Shown one piece after another: positions 1 through 5,690 of a stretch of DNA of 10,466 nucleotides (the first letter of the stretch is position 1; each line of letters starts with the position of its first letter). Made by a program: the position numbers and the translations under genes. Below the pieces are notes generated by a model. That model saw nothing but the letters and a program-made list of their open reading frames with translations, had not been told where the DNA came from and made no database searches. This DNA is from Micavibrio sp. (lineage in GTDB: Bacteria > Pseudomonadota > Alphaproteobacteria > Micavibrionales > Micavibrionaceae). The stretch spans positions 1-10,466 of the forward strand of contig JAMONE010000131.1 in NCBI GenBank assembly GCA_027066695.1. Reading direction: 5' to 3'.

Positions 1-1
1 G

Positions 2-625
2 TGTTCATGTCTTGCCACGCACGCGGTTATGCAATCACAACATAATACAAAAAGAAACCCTCTACCCAATGGTAAGCTATGGGGCGTTTACAAGCATAAT
101 ATAGTGGATCGCTCTCACCCGCTTGTACGCAATATGAATACTGTTTTTGATGTCCCGCATTCGCGATTTAACAATATCTCTACCGAAGATTTCAAAGCTG
201 CGGGCATGAAAATCCTCATCAAAAGCGAAATGGCAGGAACTCATATAGCCGTCAGCCCTGATGGTTTTCGCCTTATTTGTATGCAAGGCCATCCTGAATA
301 TGACACCGTTAGCTTGCTTAAGGAATATCAAAGGGAAGTTGCGCTTTATCATTCAGGTGGACGCTCAGAACCGCCGCCAATGCCTGTTAATTATTTTAAC
401 GCTGATATCATCGAAAAGCTTATGCAATATGATCCTCAAAATATGAGTGAGGCAGAGCTGGAGCATTTGAATAAGGAATTACATGATAATATTGACAATA
501 CATGGACAGACAGTGCGCGCTCTACATTGGCTAGCTGGATTGGCCTTGTCTACCAAATCACAAATGCAGATCGTAACAAACAATTCATGGATGGTATTAA
601 TCCAAAGAATCCTTTGGGGATTTAA
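2..625 (+). CDS. metA: Homoserine O-acyltransferase (MetA type), 5' end beyond the window
   Basis: MetA-family enzyme that acylates homoserine with succinyl- or acetyl-CoA in the first committed step of methionine synthesis, in the cytoplasm. The reading frame is open from the left edge and about 207 codons are visible. The segment CSCLATHA at 2-25 corresponds to the nucleophile region of the family (C-W-G-A-Q-A in E. coli), so the codon at 8-10 is the likely catalytic Cys. G-H-P-E-Y-D at 287-304 carries the conserved His/Glu pair. The C-terminal V-Y-Q-I-T also fits the family. An ATG at 29 would remove the nucleophile, so it is an internal Met rather than the start. The residues that choose between succinyl and acetyl donors lie upstream of the window, so donor specificity is not assigned. 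The gene is convergent with the methyltransferase downstream. Confidence 0.9.
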   Translation, partial: CSCLATHAVMQSQHNTKRNPLPNGKLWGVYKHNIVDRSHPLVRNMNTVFDVPHSRFNNISTEDFKAAGMKILIKSEMAGTHIAVSPDGFRLICMQGHPEYDTVSLLKEYQREVALYHSGGRSEPPPMPVNYFNADIIEKLMQYDPQNMSEAELEHLNKELHDNIDNTWTDSARSTLASWIGLVYQITNADRNKQFMDGINPKNPLGI

Positions 626-637
626 ATACACCCACGC

Positions 638-699
638 TGTCATCTCGAACGCATGTGAGAGATCTTTAAGATCCCTCAGCAAAAGCTTTCGGGATGACA
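638..699. repeat. REP-like intergenic palindrome between convergent genes
   Basis: The outer arms TGTCATC (638-644) and GATGACA (693-699) are perfect inverted repeats. Inside, GAGAGATC (657-664) pairs with GATCCCTC (670-677) with one mismatch around a 5-nt loop. The element fills the 92-bp gap between the stops of metA and the methyltransferase gene. The arms ending in GGGATGACA resemble the interspersed palindromes seen in many alphaproteobacterial intergenic regions; this is from memory. It could act as a bidirectional transcription stop, although neither side has a long T run. Confidence 0.6.
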
Positions 700-717
700 T
701 TATGTTTTACTTTGTGA

Positions 718-1485
718 TTATTTGTGCATTAACGCTTTAAATCTTTGCGGTACAGGCTTTACGCCACCAGCTAAAATCTCCTTAGTCTTCGCCAAAACAG
801 ATAAGCCGCCGCCAGTTTTATCAATTGTGGCATATACTTGCTTACTGGCTTCAATCATATGAACGCCTGCGACAAAGGGAAATATAGTGCTTCCCATTTT
901 CTCTATGAGGTTAGCTGATTTCATAAGAACTGGAGAATCTGGCGTTGGCGGAACAAATAACGCTCCCCTATGCCCTTCAGGAATAAACTGACTATCCCGT
1001 AAATTCGTAGATAATTGTGACAAAGTAAATGGCCGTCCATGACCAAATGGCGACCAATCGCTACGCGCCCATACGCCTATACGATTAGGAACAATGATAA
1101 GTACGCGCCCATTAGACTTAAGCACACGCCAAATCTCACGCAAGGATTCTTGCAAATTATCACAGCTTTCCAAATGATGTATCAGCAATATTCTATCAAT
1201 AGAGCAGCTTTCAATCGGCATTGCATTTTCATCGGATAAAAACACCATATTTTTATCATTTAGCCCCCAACTATGCGCACCTTGCCTTGAGGGCATCATG
1301 GCAATTACACGCTCTGAATCGCGGCTGAAACCATCAAGATACGGCGTAGCATAACCGCAGCCCATAACCCGCAAGCCACGAGCATCAGCCCAAAAGTCAC
1401 TGATATGACGCTGCAAGATATTTTGCACAATAACGCCAATCTCACTGTCATAAAATTTTTCTATATCTGATGATGAAATATACAT
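718..1485 (-). CDS. Class I SAM-dependent methyltransferase, substrate unknown
   Basis: Predicted 255-residue soluble methyltransferase with a Rossmann-like SAM fold. Motif I is V-M-G-C-G-Y-A-T-P-Y-L at about residues 40-50. The acidic and post-I region includes D-E-N-A-M-P-I at 85-91, followed by I-D-R-I-L-L-I-H-H-L-E at 96-106, typical of the strand leading to motif II. E-I-W-R-V-L-K-S-N-G-R-V-L-I-I-V-P-N at 117-134 is the motif III region of Methyltransf_11-type proteins. The canonical second glycine of motif I is a Cys here (GCG). Related alphaproteobacterial proteins exist, but their substrate is not known to me. The ATG at 1485 has an AGGT 11 nt upstream as a weak ribosome site. The gene is transcribed divergently from the structured leader and beta-barrel gene. 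Confidence 0.85.
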   Translation of the reverse strand: MYISSSDIEKFYDSEIGVIVQNILQRHISDFWADARGLRVMGCGYATPYLDGFSRDSERVIAMMPSRQGAHSWGLNDKNMVFLSDENAMPIESCSIDRILLIHHLESCDNLQESLREIWRVLKSNGRVLIIVPNRIGVWARSDWSPFGHGRPFTLSQLSTNLRDSQFIPEGHRGALFVPPTPDSPVLMKSANLIEKMGSTIFPFVAGVHMIEASKQVYATIDKTGGGLSVLAKTKEILAGGVKPVPQRFKALMHK

Positions 1486-1572
1486 AGCTATATTTTACCT
1501 GAAAATATTATATTTGTGTGAATATATTTTCCTCCTTGCATCTATTACGAAACTATATTAGATTTCAAAGCA
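1486..1572. promoter_or_regulatory. AT-rich divergent intergenic region with a weak candidate promoter
   Basis: This stretch between the methyltransferase start and the structured RNA is very AT-rich and must hold promoters in both directions. Rightward, TTGCAT (1536-1541) and TAGATT (1559-1564) are separated by 17 nt, giving a modest sigma-70-like match (about 3/6 and 4/6). It would start transcription near 1571, just before the first hairpin. A TATATT at 1554-1559 is an alternative -10 without a well-spaced -35. The leftward promoter is not resolvable. Confidence 0.3.
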
Positions 1573-1815
1573 TGACTGCATGGGTTTTCTGTGCAGTTTG
1601 GGGCATCGAAACCTCTTACATAGACGGCTGACATCAGTCGTTACTTGGTGTATTCCATAAAAAGAAAACACCAAAAAGATGTCGCTTCTCAGTTTTTGAC
1701 TGGGAGGTGGCAGCGTATGTACAGGCGTCAGCTAAAGGCTGTCACGCCGTTTTCTATGTAACGGTTTCGAACTCCCAGTCGCCAGAGATTGTCTCTGGTG
1801 GCTTTTTCCTTTTTA
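1573..1815 (+). ncRNA. Candidate structured leader RNA or small RNA, family unrecognised
   Basis: The region folds into a compact architecture by inspection. An apical hairpin pairs ACTGCA (1575-1580) with TGCAGT (1592-1597). A long closing helix pairs TCGAAACC (1606-1613) with GGTTTCGA (1763-1770) and TTACATAGA (1616-1624) with TCTATGTAA (1753-1761), extended outward by TGGG (1599-1602) with CCCA (1774-1777). It encloses four hairpins: CGGCTG/CAGTCG (1625-1640), TTGGTGT/ACACCAA (1645-1674), CTTCTCAGT/ACTGGGAGG (1685-1707) and GGCGTCAGC/GCTG-TC-ACGCC (1724-1748). A terminator follows. GACTGGGAG (1698-1706) is also perfectly complementary to CTCCCAGTC (1772-1780), which would compete with both the third hairpin and the closing helix. 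It is not tmRNA, RNase P, 6S RNA or a riboswitch class I can recognise. Whether it is a separate sRNA or the 5' leader of the next gene is not decided by the sequence. Confidence 0.6.
1781..1814 (+). terminator. Intrinsic terminator ahead of the beta-barrel gene
   Basis: CCAGAGA (1782-1788) pairs perfectly with TCTCTGG (1792-1798) around a 3-nt loop, and flanking GCC/GGC can extend the stem. TTTTTCCTTTTT follows at 1803-1814. It ends 27 nt before the ATG at 1842, so transcripts begun upstream must read through it to express the downstream gene. This is the layout of an attenuator, or of an sRNA placed immediately in front of a gene. Confidence 0.8.
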
Positions 1816-1841
1816 TTATATGAAACAAGGAGTTGTTCATT

Positions 1842-2516
1842 ATGAAACTGTTTAAAATTAACAAAAAACTACTAGCTAGCCTTTTGGTTGGTGCATCTAC
1901 ACTTATCGCATTTAACATGTCTGCAACGGCTGAATCTAATTTTGATGGACCATATATTGGGGCGCAAATTGGCTTTGGTAAAACCTCTGCTAATGGTAAT
2001 TATGAACCTGGCACATCAGGAAACACTGCTTTTTCAGACAGCGATAGCATGAGCGGCTTAAATGGCGGAATATTTGCTGGATTTGGTAAAAGTATCAATG
2101 ATAAATTCTGGCTAGGCGGTGAAGTTGCATATTCTCGCAGCAACGCTGACTACAGTGAAAGCGATGGCAGCGTCACAGCAACATTAGAGCAAAACCAAAC
2201 ATTAGAAATCGGCATTCGCCCTGGATATTTGGTGCAAGATGACACCTTAATTTATGGTCGCTTAGGATTTGTCAAAACCAAATTCGACTTAAACGTAACA
2301 GATGGCACAAACAGTTTTAGCGACGGAGAAACACTTAATGGTGTACGCCTTGGCTTGGGCGCAGAGCGCATTGTTAAAGACAATATTTCTTTACGAATTG
2401 ATGCTAGCTTCACCAATTACGAAGATTACAGCATAAGTGATTCTGCTACACAGGAAAAATTCACAGTGGATAGCGACGAAATTTTATTTCGCATAGGTAC
2501 ATCATTTAGATTCTAA
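1842..2516 (+). CDS. Outer-membrane beta-barrel protein, Omp25/Msp4-like
   Basis: Predicted 224-residue outer-membrane protein. Residues 1-30 form a signal peptide: a basic start M-K-L-F-K-I-N-K-K, a hydrophobic core, and A-T-A ahead of the likely cleavage site before E-S-N-F-D-G. The mature part alternates glycine and aromatic-rich strands (G-P-Y-I-G-A-Q-I-G-F-G, F-W-L-G-G-E-V-A-Y, T-L-I-Y-G-R-L-G-F) and acidic/serine-rich loops, as in the 8-strand OMP_b-brl families. It ends in R-I-G-T-S-F-R-F, with the terminal Phe used for recognition by the Bam complex. A longer TTG start at 1833 is possible, but the AAGGAG at 1827-1832 sits 9 nt before ATG 1842, and that start gives the clean signal peptide. 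Expression may depend on the structured leader and terminator just upstream. The ligand or specific role is unknown. Confidence 0.85.
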   Translation: MKLFKINKKLLASLLVGASTLIAFNMSATAESNFDGPYIGAQIGFGKTSANGNYEPGTSGNTAFSDSDSMSGLNGGIFAGFGKSINDKFWLGGEVAYSRSNADYSESDGSVTATLEQNQTLEIGIRPGYLVQDDTLIYGRLGFVKTKFDLNVTDGTNSFSDGETLNGVRLGLGAERIVKDNISLRIDASFTNYEDYSISDSATQEKFTVDSDEILFRIGTSFRF

Positions 2517-2874
2517 AGATTACAAATGATCACGTAATTGATAAATAAGTGGGATATCCGCCGCAGGCATGGAGTAGTCATACATGTCTTGCGAATATAC
2601 CCACGCAAATTTCTGCCATTTGATTATATTTTAGTGAAGTCACAAAATAACGCACAGATCGCGTTGTTTCATTATTCACCGTGCGTTTCACCTCAACCAT
2701 GCCAATTGCTTAGTAAGTGCAGACAAGCCGTGTAATGACGGTTTTGTTGTGTTTTTGAGGTGAAAACCTATTTTAACGCACCAATACCAAATAAATATTG
2801 CTTTCTTTACAGAAAACATGATAGAGGTAAATCCATATTATGAAAAAATTACAAAAAAATAAGGGGCATTTATT
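2517..2874. other. Gene-poor gap holding an ISAs1 relic and small hairpins
   Basis: No intact gene is convincing in this 358-bp gap. It contains the minus-strand transposase relic described separately. On the plus strand a weak terminator-like hairpin pairs AAGCCGT (2725-2731) with ACGGTTT (2738-2744) and is followed by a T-rich run to 2756. Next comes a small perfect AGGT-GAAA-ACCT hairpin (2758-2769). A plus-strand reading frame at 2538-2735 runs antisense to the relic and has no ribosome site or protein-like composition. A second minus-strand stretch of about 36 codons (roughly 2520-2630) reads plausibly as protein but lacks a start. Confidence 0.5.
2578..2703 (-). pseudogene. Relic of an ISAs1-family transposase (C-terminal part)
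   Basis: On the minus strand the frame reads G-M-V-E-V-K-R-T-V-N-N-E-T-T-R-S-V-R-Y-F followed by V-T-S-L and N-Q-M-A-E-I-C-V-G-I, then degenerates and stops at 2578. ISAs1-type transposases have a similar segment of the form G-M-V-E-x-x-R, R-Y-[FY]-x-x-S-L and then A-x-x-x-R-x-H-W-G-I-E-N; the H-W-G-I-E-N part is lost here. A stop interrupts the frame five codons upstream of the V-E-V-K-R segment. The adjacent frame there still gives a T-K-Q-L-A-W stretch, suggesting a frameshift. No terminal inverted repeats or target duplication were found. The family call rests on a remembered motif and is moderate. Confidence 0.5.
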
Positions 2875-2902
2875 ATGTTGGAAAAGACATTTGAAAAAGT
2901 AG
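2840..2902 (+). CDS. Possible 20-codon leader ORF overlapping the next gene's start
   Basis: An ATG at 2840 opens a lysine-rich 20-residue frame (M-K-K-L-Q-K-N-K-G-H...) with a GAGGT at 2824-2828, 11 nt upstream. It overlaps the start of the unknown gene at 2875 in another frame and ends at 2902. It could be a translated leader coupled to the downstream gene, or a chance AUG in an A-rich leader. Conservation is unknown. Confidence 0.2.
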   Translation: MKKLQKNKGHLLCWKRHLKK

Positions 2903-3588
2903 GTCTTGAATATCCAGATAGTGTTACAGAACAAGATATACGCGATAAATTCAGGCTTTGGGGGCTTTCCTCAAGCCGTAAGCTGGAAATGTCAAACCAA
3001 GATAGTACAGTAATGCGTCATGCCGAAATTGCTTTGAAGACTTCACAATTTGATGGACGAAAAGCACAAATCGCTACCGTGAGACTGCCTTTGGATGGCG
3101 CTGACGACGATGCTGTTCTTGATATAACGCTTACTTACAAAAGTAATTTATTACAAACAGCCTTCAAGCTTCACCACGCTTCTCTTGAGTTTAACTTTTC
3201 TGAGCTTCCCTATACCGAAAGTGAAGGCAGCTATAAACTTCCCCATAGTGAAATAGAGGTAGAGAGAGGCAAAAGCCCTAAAATCATGGCAAATTATCCC
3301 AATGCAGTAACCGATGAAGCTTTAAAAATTATAGAAATACTTGTTCAAGATGCCTTAACAACCAAAGGACATCAAGTGAAAATGCCCAGAGCTAAACAAT
3401 TTGATTATCACTTTCGTATAATTGCCGATAACGTTTCACATTCTCCCACTGGAGGAGCTGAGTCTGTTAGTTCATTTTCCTATTATAACCCTTTGAATAT
3501 TTTGAAAAATCATAGAAAGGAAATTGAGAGTTGGAAAACTCCAAGTTTGCCAGTCTACATGGGAATAGAATCTGTCCGAGCTAACTAG
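2875..3588 (+). CDS. Hypothetical protein, 237 residues, family not recognised
   Basis: I do not recognise this protein. It is a soluble, mixed-composition sequence without a signal peptide or membrane segment. The N-terminal 50 residues look helical and charged (D-I-R-D-K-F-R-L-W-G). The middle has alternating hydrophobic patterns suggesting beta strands (A-Q-I-A-T-V-R-L-P-L, V-L-D-I-T-L-T-Y). A helix follows around residues 142-157 (E-A-L-K-I-I-E-I-L-V-Q-D-A-L). No nuclease, kinase or DNA-binding motif is evident. The start ATG 2875 is supported by AAGGGG 8 nt upstream. Its stop lies one base from the stop of the convergent amn gene, so the two transcripts must overlap at their 3' ends. The IS relic on its 5' side and its lack of recognisable relatives fit an accessory gene, but this is inference. 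Confidence 0.7.
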   Translation: MLEKTFEKVGLEYPDSVTEQDIRDKFRLWGLSSSRKLEMSNQDSTVMRHAEIALKTSQFDGRKAQIATVRLPLDGADDDAVLDITLTYKSNLLQTAFKLHHASLEFNFSELPYTESEGSYKLPHSEIEVERGKSPKIMANYPNAVTDEALKIIEILVQDALTTKGHQVKMPRAKQFDYHFRIIADNVSHSPTGGAESVSSFSYYNPLNILKNHRKEIESWKTPSLPVYMGIESVRAN

Positions 3589-3589
3589 T

Positions 3590-5005
3590 TTATTGAAAAG
3601 CAGGCTCATCAAATGATCGCAGCTTACGGCTATGAAGTTTTTCAGGTGATAAATCCCTAAGCAGCGTCATGCTTAACAAACCAATCTTCAAATGCTGCTC
3701 AACACGCTCACGATAAAAGCTATCGGCCATGCCCGGTAATTTAAGCTGCCCGTGAAGCGGTTTATCCGATACACAAAGCAGCGTTCCATAAGGCACACGG
3801 AAACGAAAACCATTCGCCGCAATAGTGCCTGATTCCATATCCAGCGCAATCGCCCTGCTCTGGCTTAAACGTTTATTCTGCGTTAGGTATGATTTCAGCT
3901 CCCAGTTACGATCATCCGTAGTTGCAACCGTTCCTGTGCGCATAACCTTCTTAAGGTCATAGCCCTCATTACCCGTAACTTGCGCCACAGCTTTTTCAAG
4001 GGCTTGTTGTATCTCTGCCAATGCGGGGATAGGAATGCTTGGTGGCAGCGCATCATCCAAGATCTGATCCTCACGCAAATAACCATGCGCAAGCACATAA
4101 TCGCCAAGCCTTTGAGACTGGCGCAAGCCCGCGCAATGCCCCAGCATAAGCCAAGCATGCGGGCGCAGCACCGCCACATGATCTGTAATTGTCTTCGCAT
4201 TAGACGGGCCAACACCAATATTAATCATGGTAATACCCGATCCGTCCGCACGTTTCAGGTGATAAGCAGGCATCTGCGGCAAACGCCCACCACTAGGTTC
4301 TATAAATTCGCAATACTCACCGCTTTGCACCTGCTCGTGACCCATTTTTATAAATTCATCAATATAAAACTGGTAATTAGTAAACAACACATAATTTTGG
4401 AAATGCTCTGACCTTGTTCCGCAATAATGCTTTAAGCGTTGCAAGCTTAAATCCACACGCGGCGCAATAAACAAAGCCAGCGGATCAGCCTCATCACGCC
4501 TTTTCGCAACATAGGCGGCGTTGGCGATTTCATCATCAAGAATATCCAAATCGGGAACATCAAAAAATTCAGGCAGCTCAGAAATTTGCTCCTCGCTCAA
4601 ATCACTTTCAAGGTGAAAGCCCTCCTCCAGCGCAAAATGAAGCGGGATCGGCGTATCGCTTACACCAATTTCAATTGGAATATCATGATTTTTTATAATC
4701 AAACGAAATTGCTCATGGTAATATTTATCAAATATATCGGGGCGTGTAACACTTGTCATATATGTACCAGGGCGAGCCGCAAAGCCATAAGAAAGTCGCG
4801 TATCCGCCCGCTTTGCCAGCTTAGTTGTTATACGGACATAAGGGTAATAAGCCGATATTTTTTTAATTTTACCGCCATTGCAATACTCACTAAAGGAATC
4901 ACGCAAAAACTGCGTATTTGCATTATAAATCTGCTGCACCGCTGCAAGTGCGCTATTCGCATCGGTAAAGCTTTTTGCTTTGAACGTCTCTAATTTTTTA
5001 ACCAT
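3590..5005 (-). CDS. amn: AMP nucleosidase
   Basis: Hydrolyses the N-glycosidic bond of AMP to adenine and ribose 5-phosphate, contributing to cytoplasmic purine turnover. The 471 residues match the length of E. coli Amn (about 484). The N-terminal half is the AMP nucleosidase-specific domain (L-S-Y-G-F-A-A-R-P-G-T-Y, then T-S-V-T-R-P-D at 84-90). The C-terminal half is a phosphorylase-like fold, with I-N-I-G-V-G-P-S-N-A, G-H-C-A-G-L-R and L-G-D-Y-V-L-A-H-G-Y, then D-M-E-S-G-T-I-A-A-N-G-F near the end, the nucleoside-binding acid region of the PNP/UDP family. The ATG at 5005 gives the expected N-terminus (M-V-K-K-L-E-T-F), although the nearest AAGGA lies about 17 nt upstream, too far for a strong ribosome site. 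It appears monocistronic and converges on the unknown gene with a 1-bp gap. Confidence 0.93.
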   Translation of the reverse strand: MVKKLETFKAKSFTDANSALAAVQQIYNANTQFLRDSFSEYCNGGKIKKISAYYPYVRITTKLAKRADTRLSYGFAARPGTYMTSVTRPDIFDKYYHEQFRLIIKNHDIPIEIGVSDTPIPLHFALEEGFHLESDLSEEQISELPEFFDVPDLDILDDEIANAAYVAKRRDEADPLALFIAPRVDLSLQRLKHYCGTRSEHFQNYVLFTNYQFYIDEFIKMGHEQVQSGEYCEFIEPSGGRLPQMPAYHLKRADGSGITMINIGVGPSNAKTITDHVAVLRPHAWLMLGHCAGLRQSQRLGDYVLAHGYLREDQILDDALPPSIPIPALAEIQQALEKAVAQVTGNEGYDLKKVMRTGTVATTDDRNWELKSYLTQNKRLSQSRAIALDMESGTIAANGFRFRVPYGTLLCVSDKPLHGQLKLPGMADSFYRERVEQHLKIGLLSMTLLRDLSPEKLHSRKLRSFDEPAFQ

Positions 5006-5103
5006 ATGAATATAATGCCGATCTTTCCTTAAGATTAGGTGAATTACCCAGAAGAAAATTGCTATTCTATTAAGGGCAGAGCCTAGATTGCCATGTCGTT
5101 AAA

Positions 5104-5226
5104 GCTCTTCGCAATTAAACTTTTGAACAAGTTTGCAGAGCATTCTATATATATCATCACACGGACTGTCTGTGTAATCCATGATTAAACACAAATACAC
5201 ACTGATTTTATCAGCATTTATTTGTG
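5104..5226. other. Three consecutive hairpins in the amn-globin intergenic gap
   Basis: Hairpin one pairs GCTCT (5104-5108) with AGAGC (5137-5141), with inner GCAA..ACTT pairing to AAGTTTGC around a TTGAAC loop. Hairpin two pairs ACACGGA (5159-5165) with TCTGTGT (5169-5175). Hairpin three pairs CACAAATA (5190-5197) with TATTTGTG (5219-5226), with an inner CTGAT-TTT-ATCAG. The third begins 29 nt past the globin stop on the minus strand and could be its transcription terminator, though only TTTAAT follows it. The gap (5006-5255) also holds the amn promoter, which I could not place confidently. Confidence 0.4.
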
Positions 5227-5255
5227 GTAACATTATTTTATATTTCAACTAGAAA

Positions 5256-5630
5256 TTAACGGCACAAAACGTCGTTTCTTGTGTTTTCTGCTCGTTCCAT
5301 GACAATGCTAATAAACTCAGGCTTTACTTTCAATTCTTCCAATGTTGAGAGCAAATGAGTTAATATTGCATCAAAATGCTCATCGCCAAGATTGCTATTT
5401 TCAACCATTGGCCTGTGGCTATTACGCATATGTTCTATGCTATACCCCTCAAGCCCACCAAATAAAAGCGCAAGAAACATTTTTCGTGTTCTAAGTTGAT
5501 GCTCCAGAGGTACTTTTTCAAAGAAAGGTGCTATCAACGGATCGGATAAGATTCGCTCAAAAAAAGGATCTATCGCGGCGTTAACCGTTAGTTCCCCTCC
5601 CATGTCCCAAAAAATATCTTGTTCGTCCAA
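5256..5630 (-). CDS. Group 1 truncated hemoglobin (TrHbN-like)
   Basis: Small heme protein of the 2-on-2 globin family; roles in NO or O2 chemistry are known for relatives, but the function here is not determined. With a TTG start at 5630 it is 124 residues, the usual family length. D-M-G-G-E at 9-13 is the family N-terminal motif (usually L-G-G). S-D-P-L-I-A-P-F-F at 29-37 and F-G-G at 57-59 follow. M-R-N-S-H at 68-72 carries the likely proximal His72, and D-E-H-F-D-A-I-L at 83-90 the next helix. An upstream ATG at 5678 would add 16 hydrophobic residues, but AGGAG (5638-5642) lies 7 nt before the TTG, which favours the shorter form. The usual B10 tyrosine appears to be Phe24 (D-P-F-F-E-R). 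It lies 60 bp after lolD and may be cotranscribed or have its own promoter in the AT-rich gap. Confidence 0.85.
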   Translation of the reverse strand: MDEQDIFWDMGGELTVNAAIDPFFERILSDPLIAPFFEKVPLEHQLRTRKMFLALLFGGLEGYSIEHMRNSHRPMVENSNLGDEHFDAILTHLLSTLEELKVKPEFISIVMERAENTRNDVLCR

Positions 5631-5637
5631 TTGCACA

Positions 5638-5642
5638 CTCCT
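5638..5642 (-). promoter_or_regulatory. Ribosome binding site that decides the globin start
   Basis: AGGAG on the minus strand ends 7 nt before the TTG codon at 5630. For the GTG two codons earlier the spacing would be 1 nt, too short, and the upstream ATG at 5678 has no comparable site. Confidence 0.65.
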
Positions 5643-5690
5643 ACATCTATATAGTACTACAACTAATAATATATACAATAAAATATGTGT

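Noticed and set aside
718..1239. Plus-strand open frames inside the methyltransferase gene
   Set aside because: They are shadows of a convincing minus-strand gene and show no motifs or start signals.
1599..1777. 6S RNA
   Set aside because: 6S RNA is a single irregular rod with a central bubble. This region shows four separate hairpins inside a closing helix.
1761..1783. T-loop-like TTCGAAC followed by GCCA, suggesting tRNA or tmRNA
   Set aside because: The bases flanking the loop do not pair as a T-stem, no D- or anticodon arms fit, and no tag-coding frame is present. The same bases pair perfectly in the long closing helix.
2538..2735. Plus-strand 65-codon frame
   Set aside because: No ribosome site, unlikely composition, and it is antisense to the ISAs1 relic.
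5631..5678. Longer globin with ATG start at 5678
   Set aside because: It adds a hydrophobic tail not typical of group 1 truncated hemoglobins, and the AGGAG is placed for the TTG at 5630.
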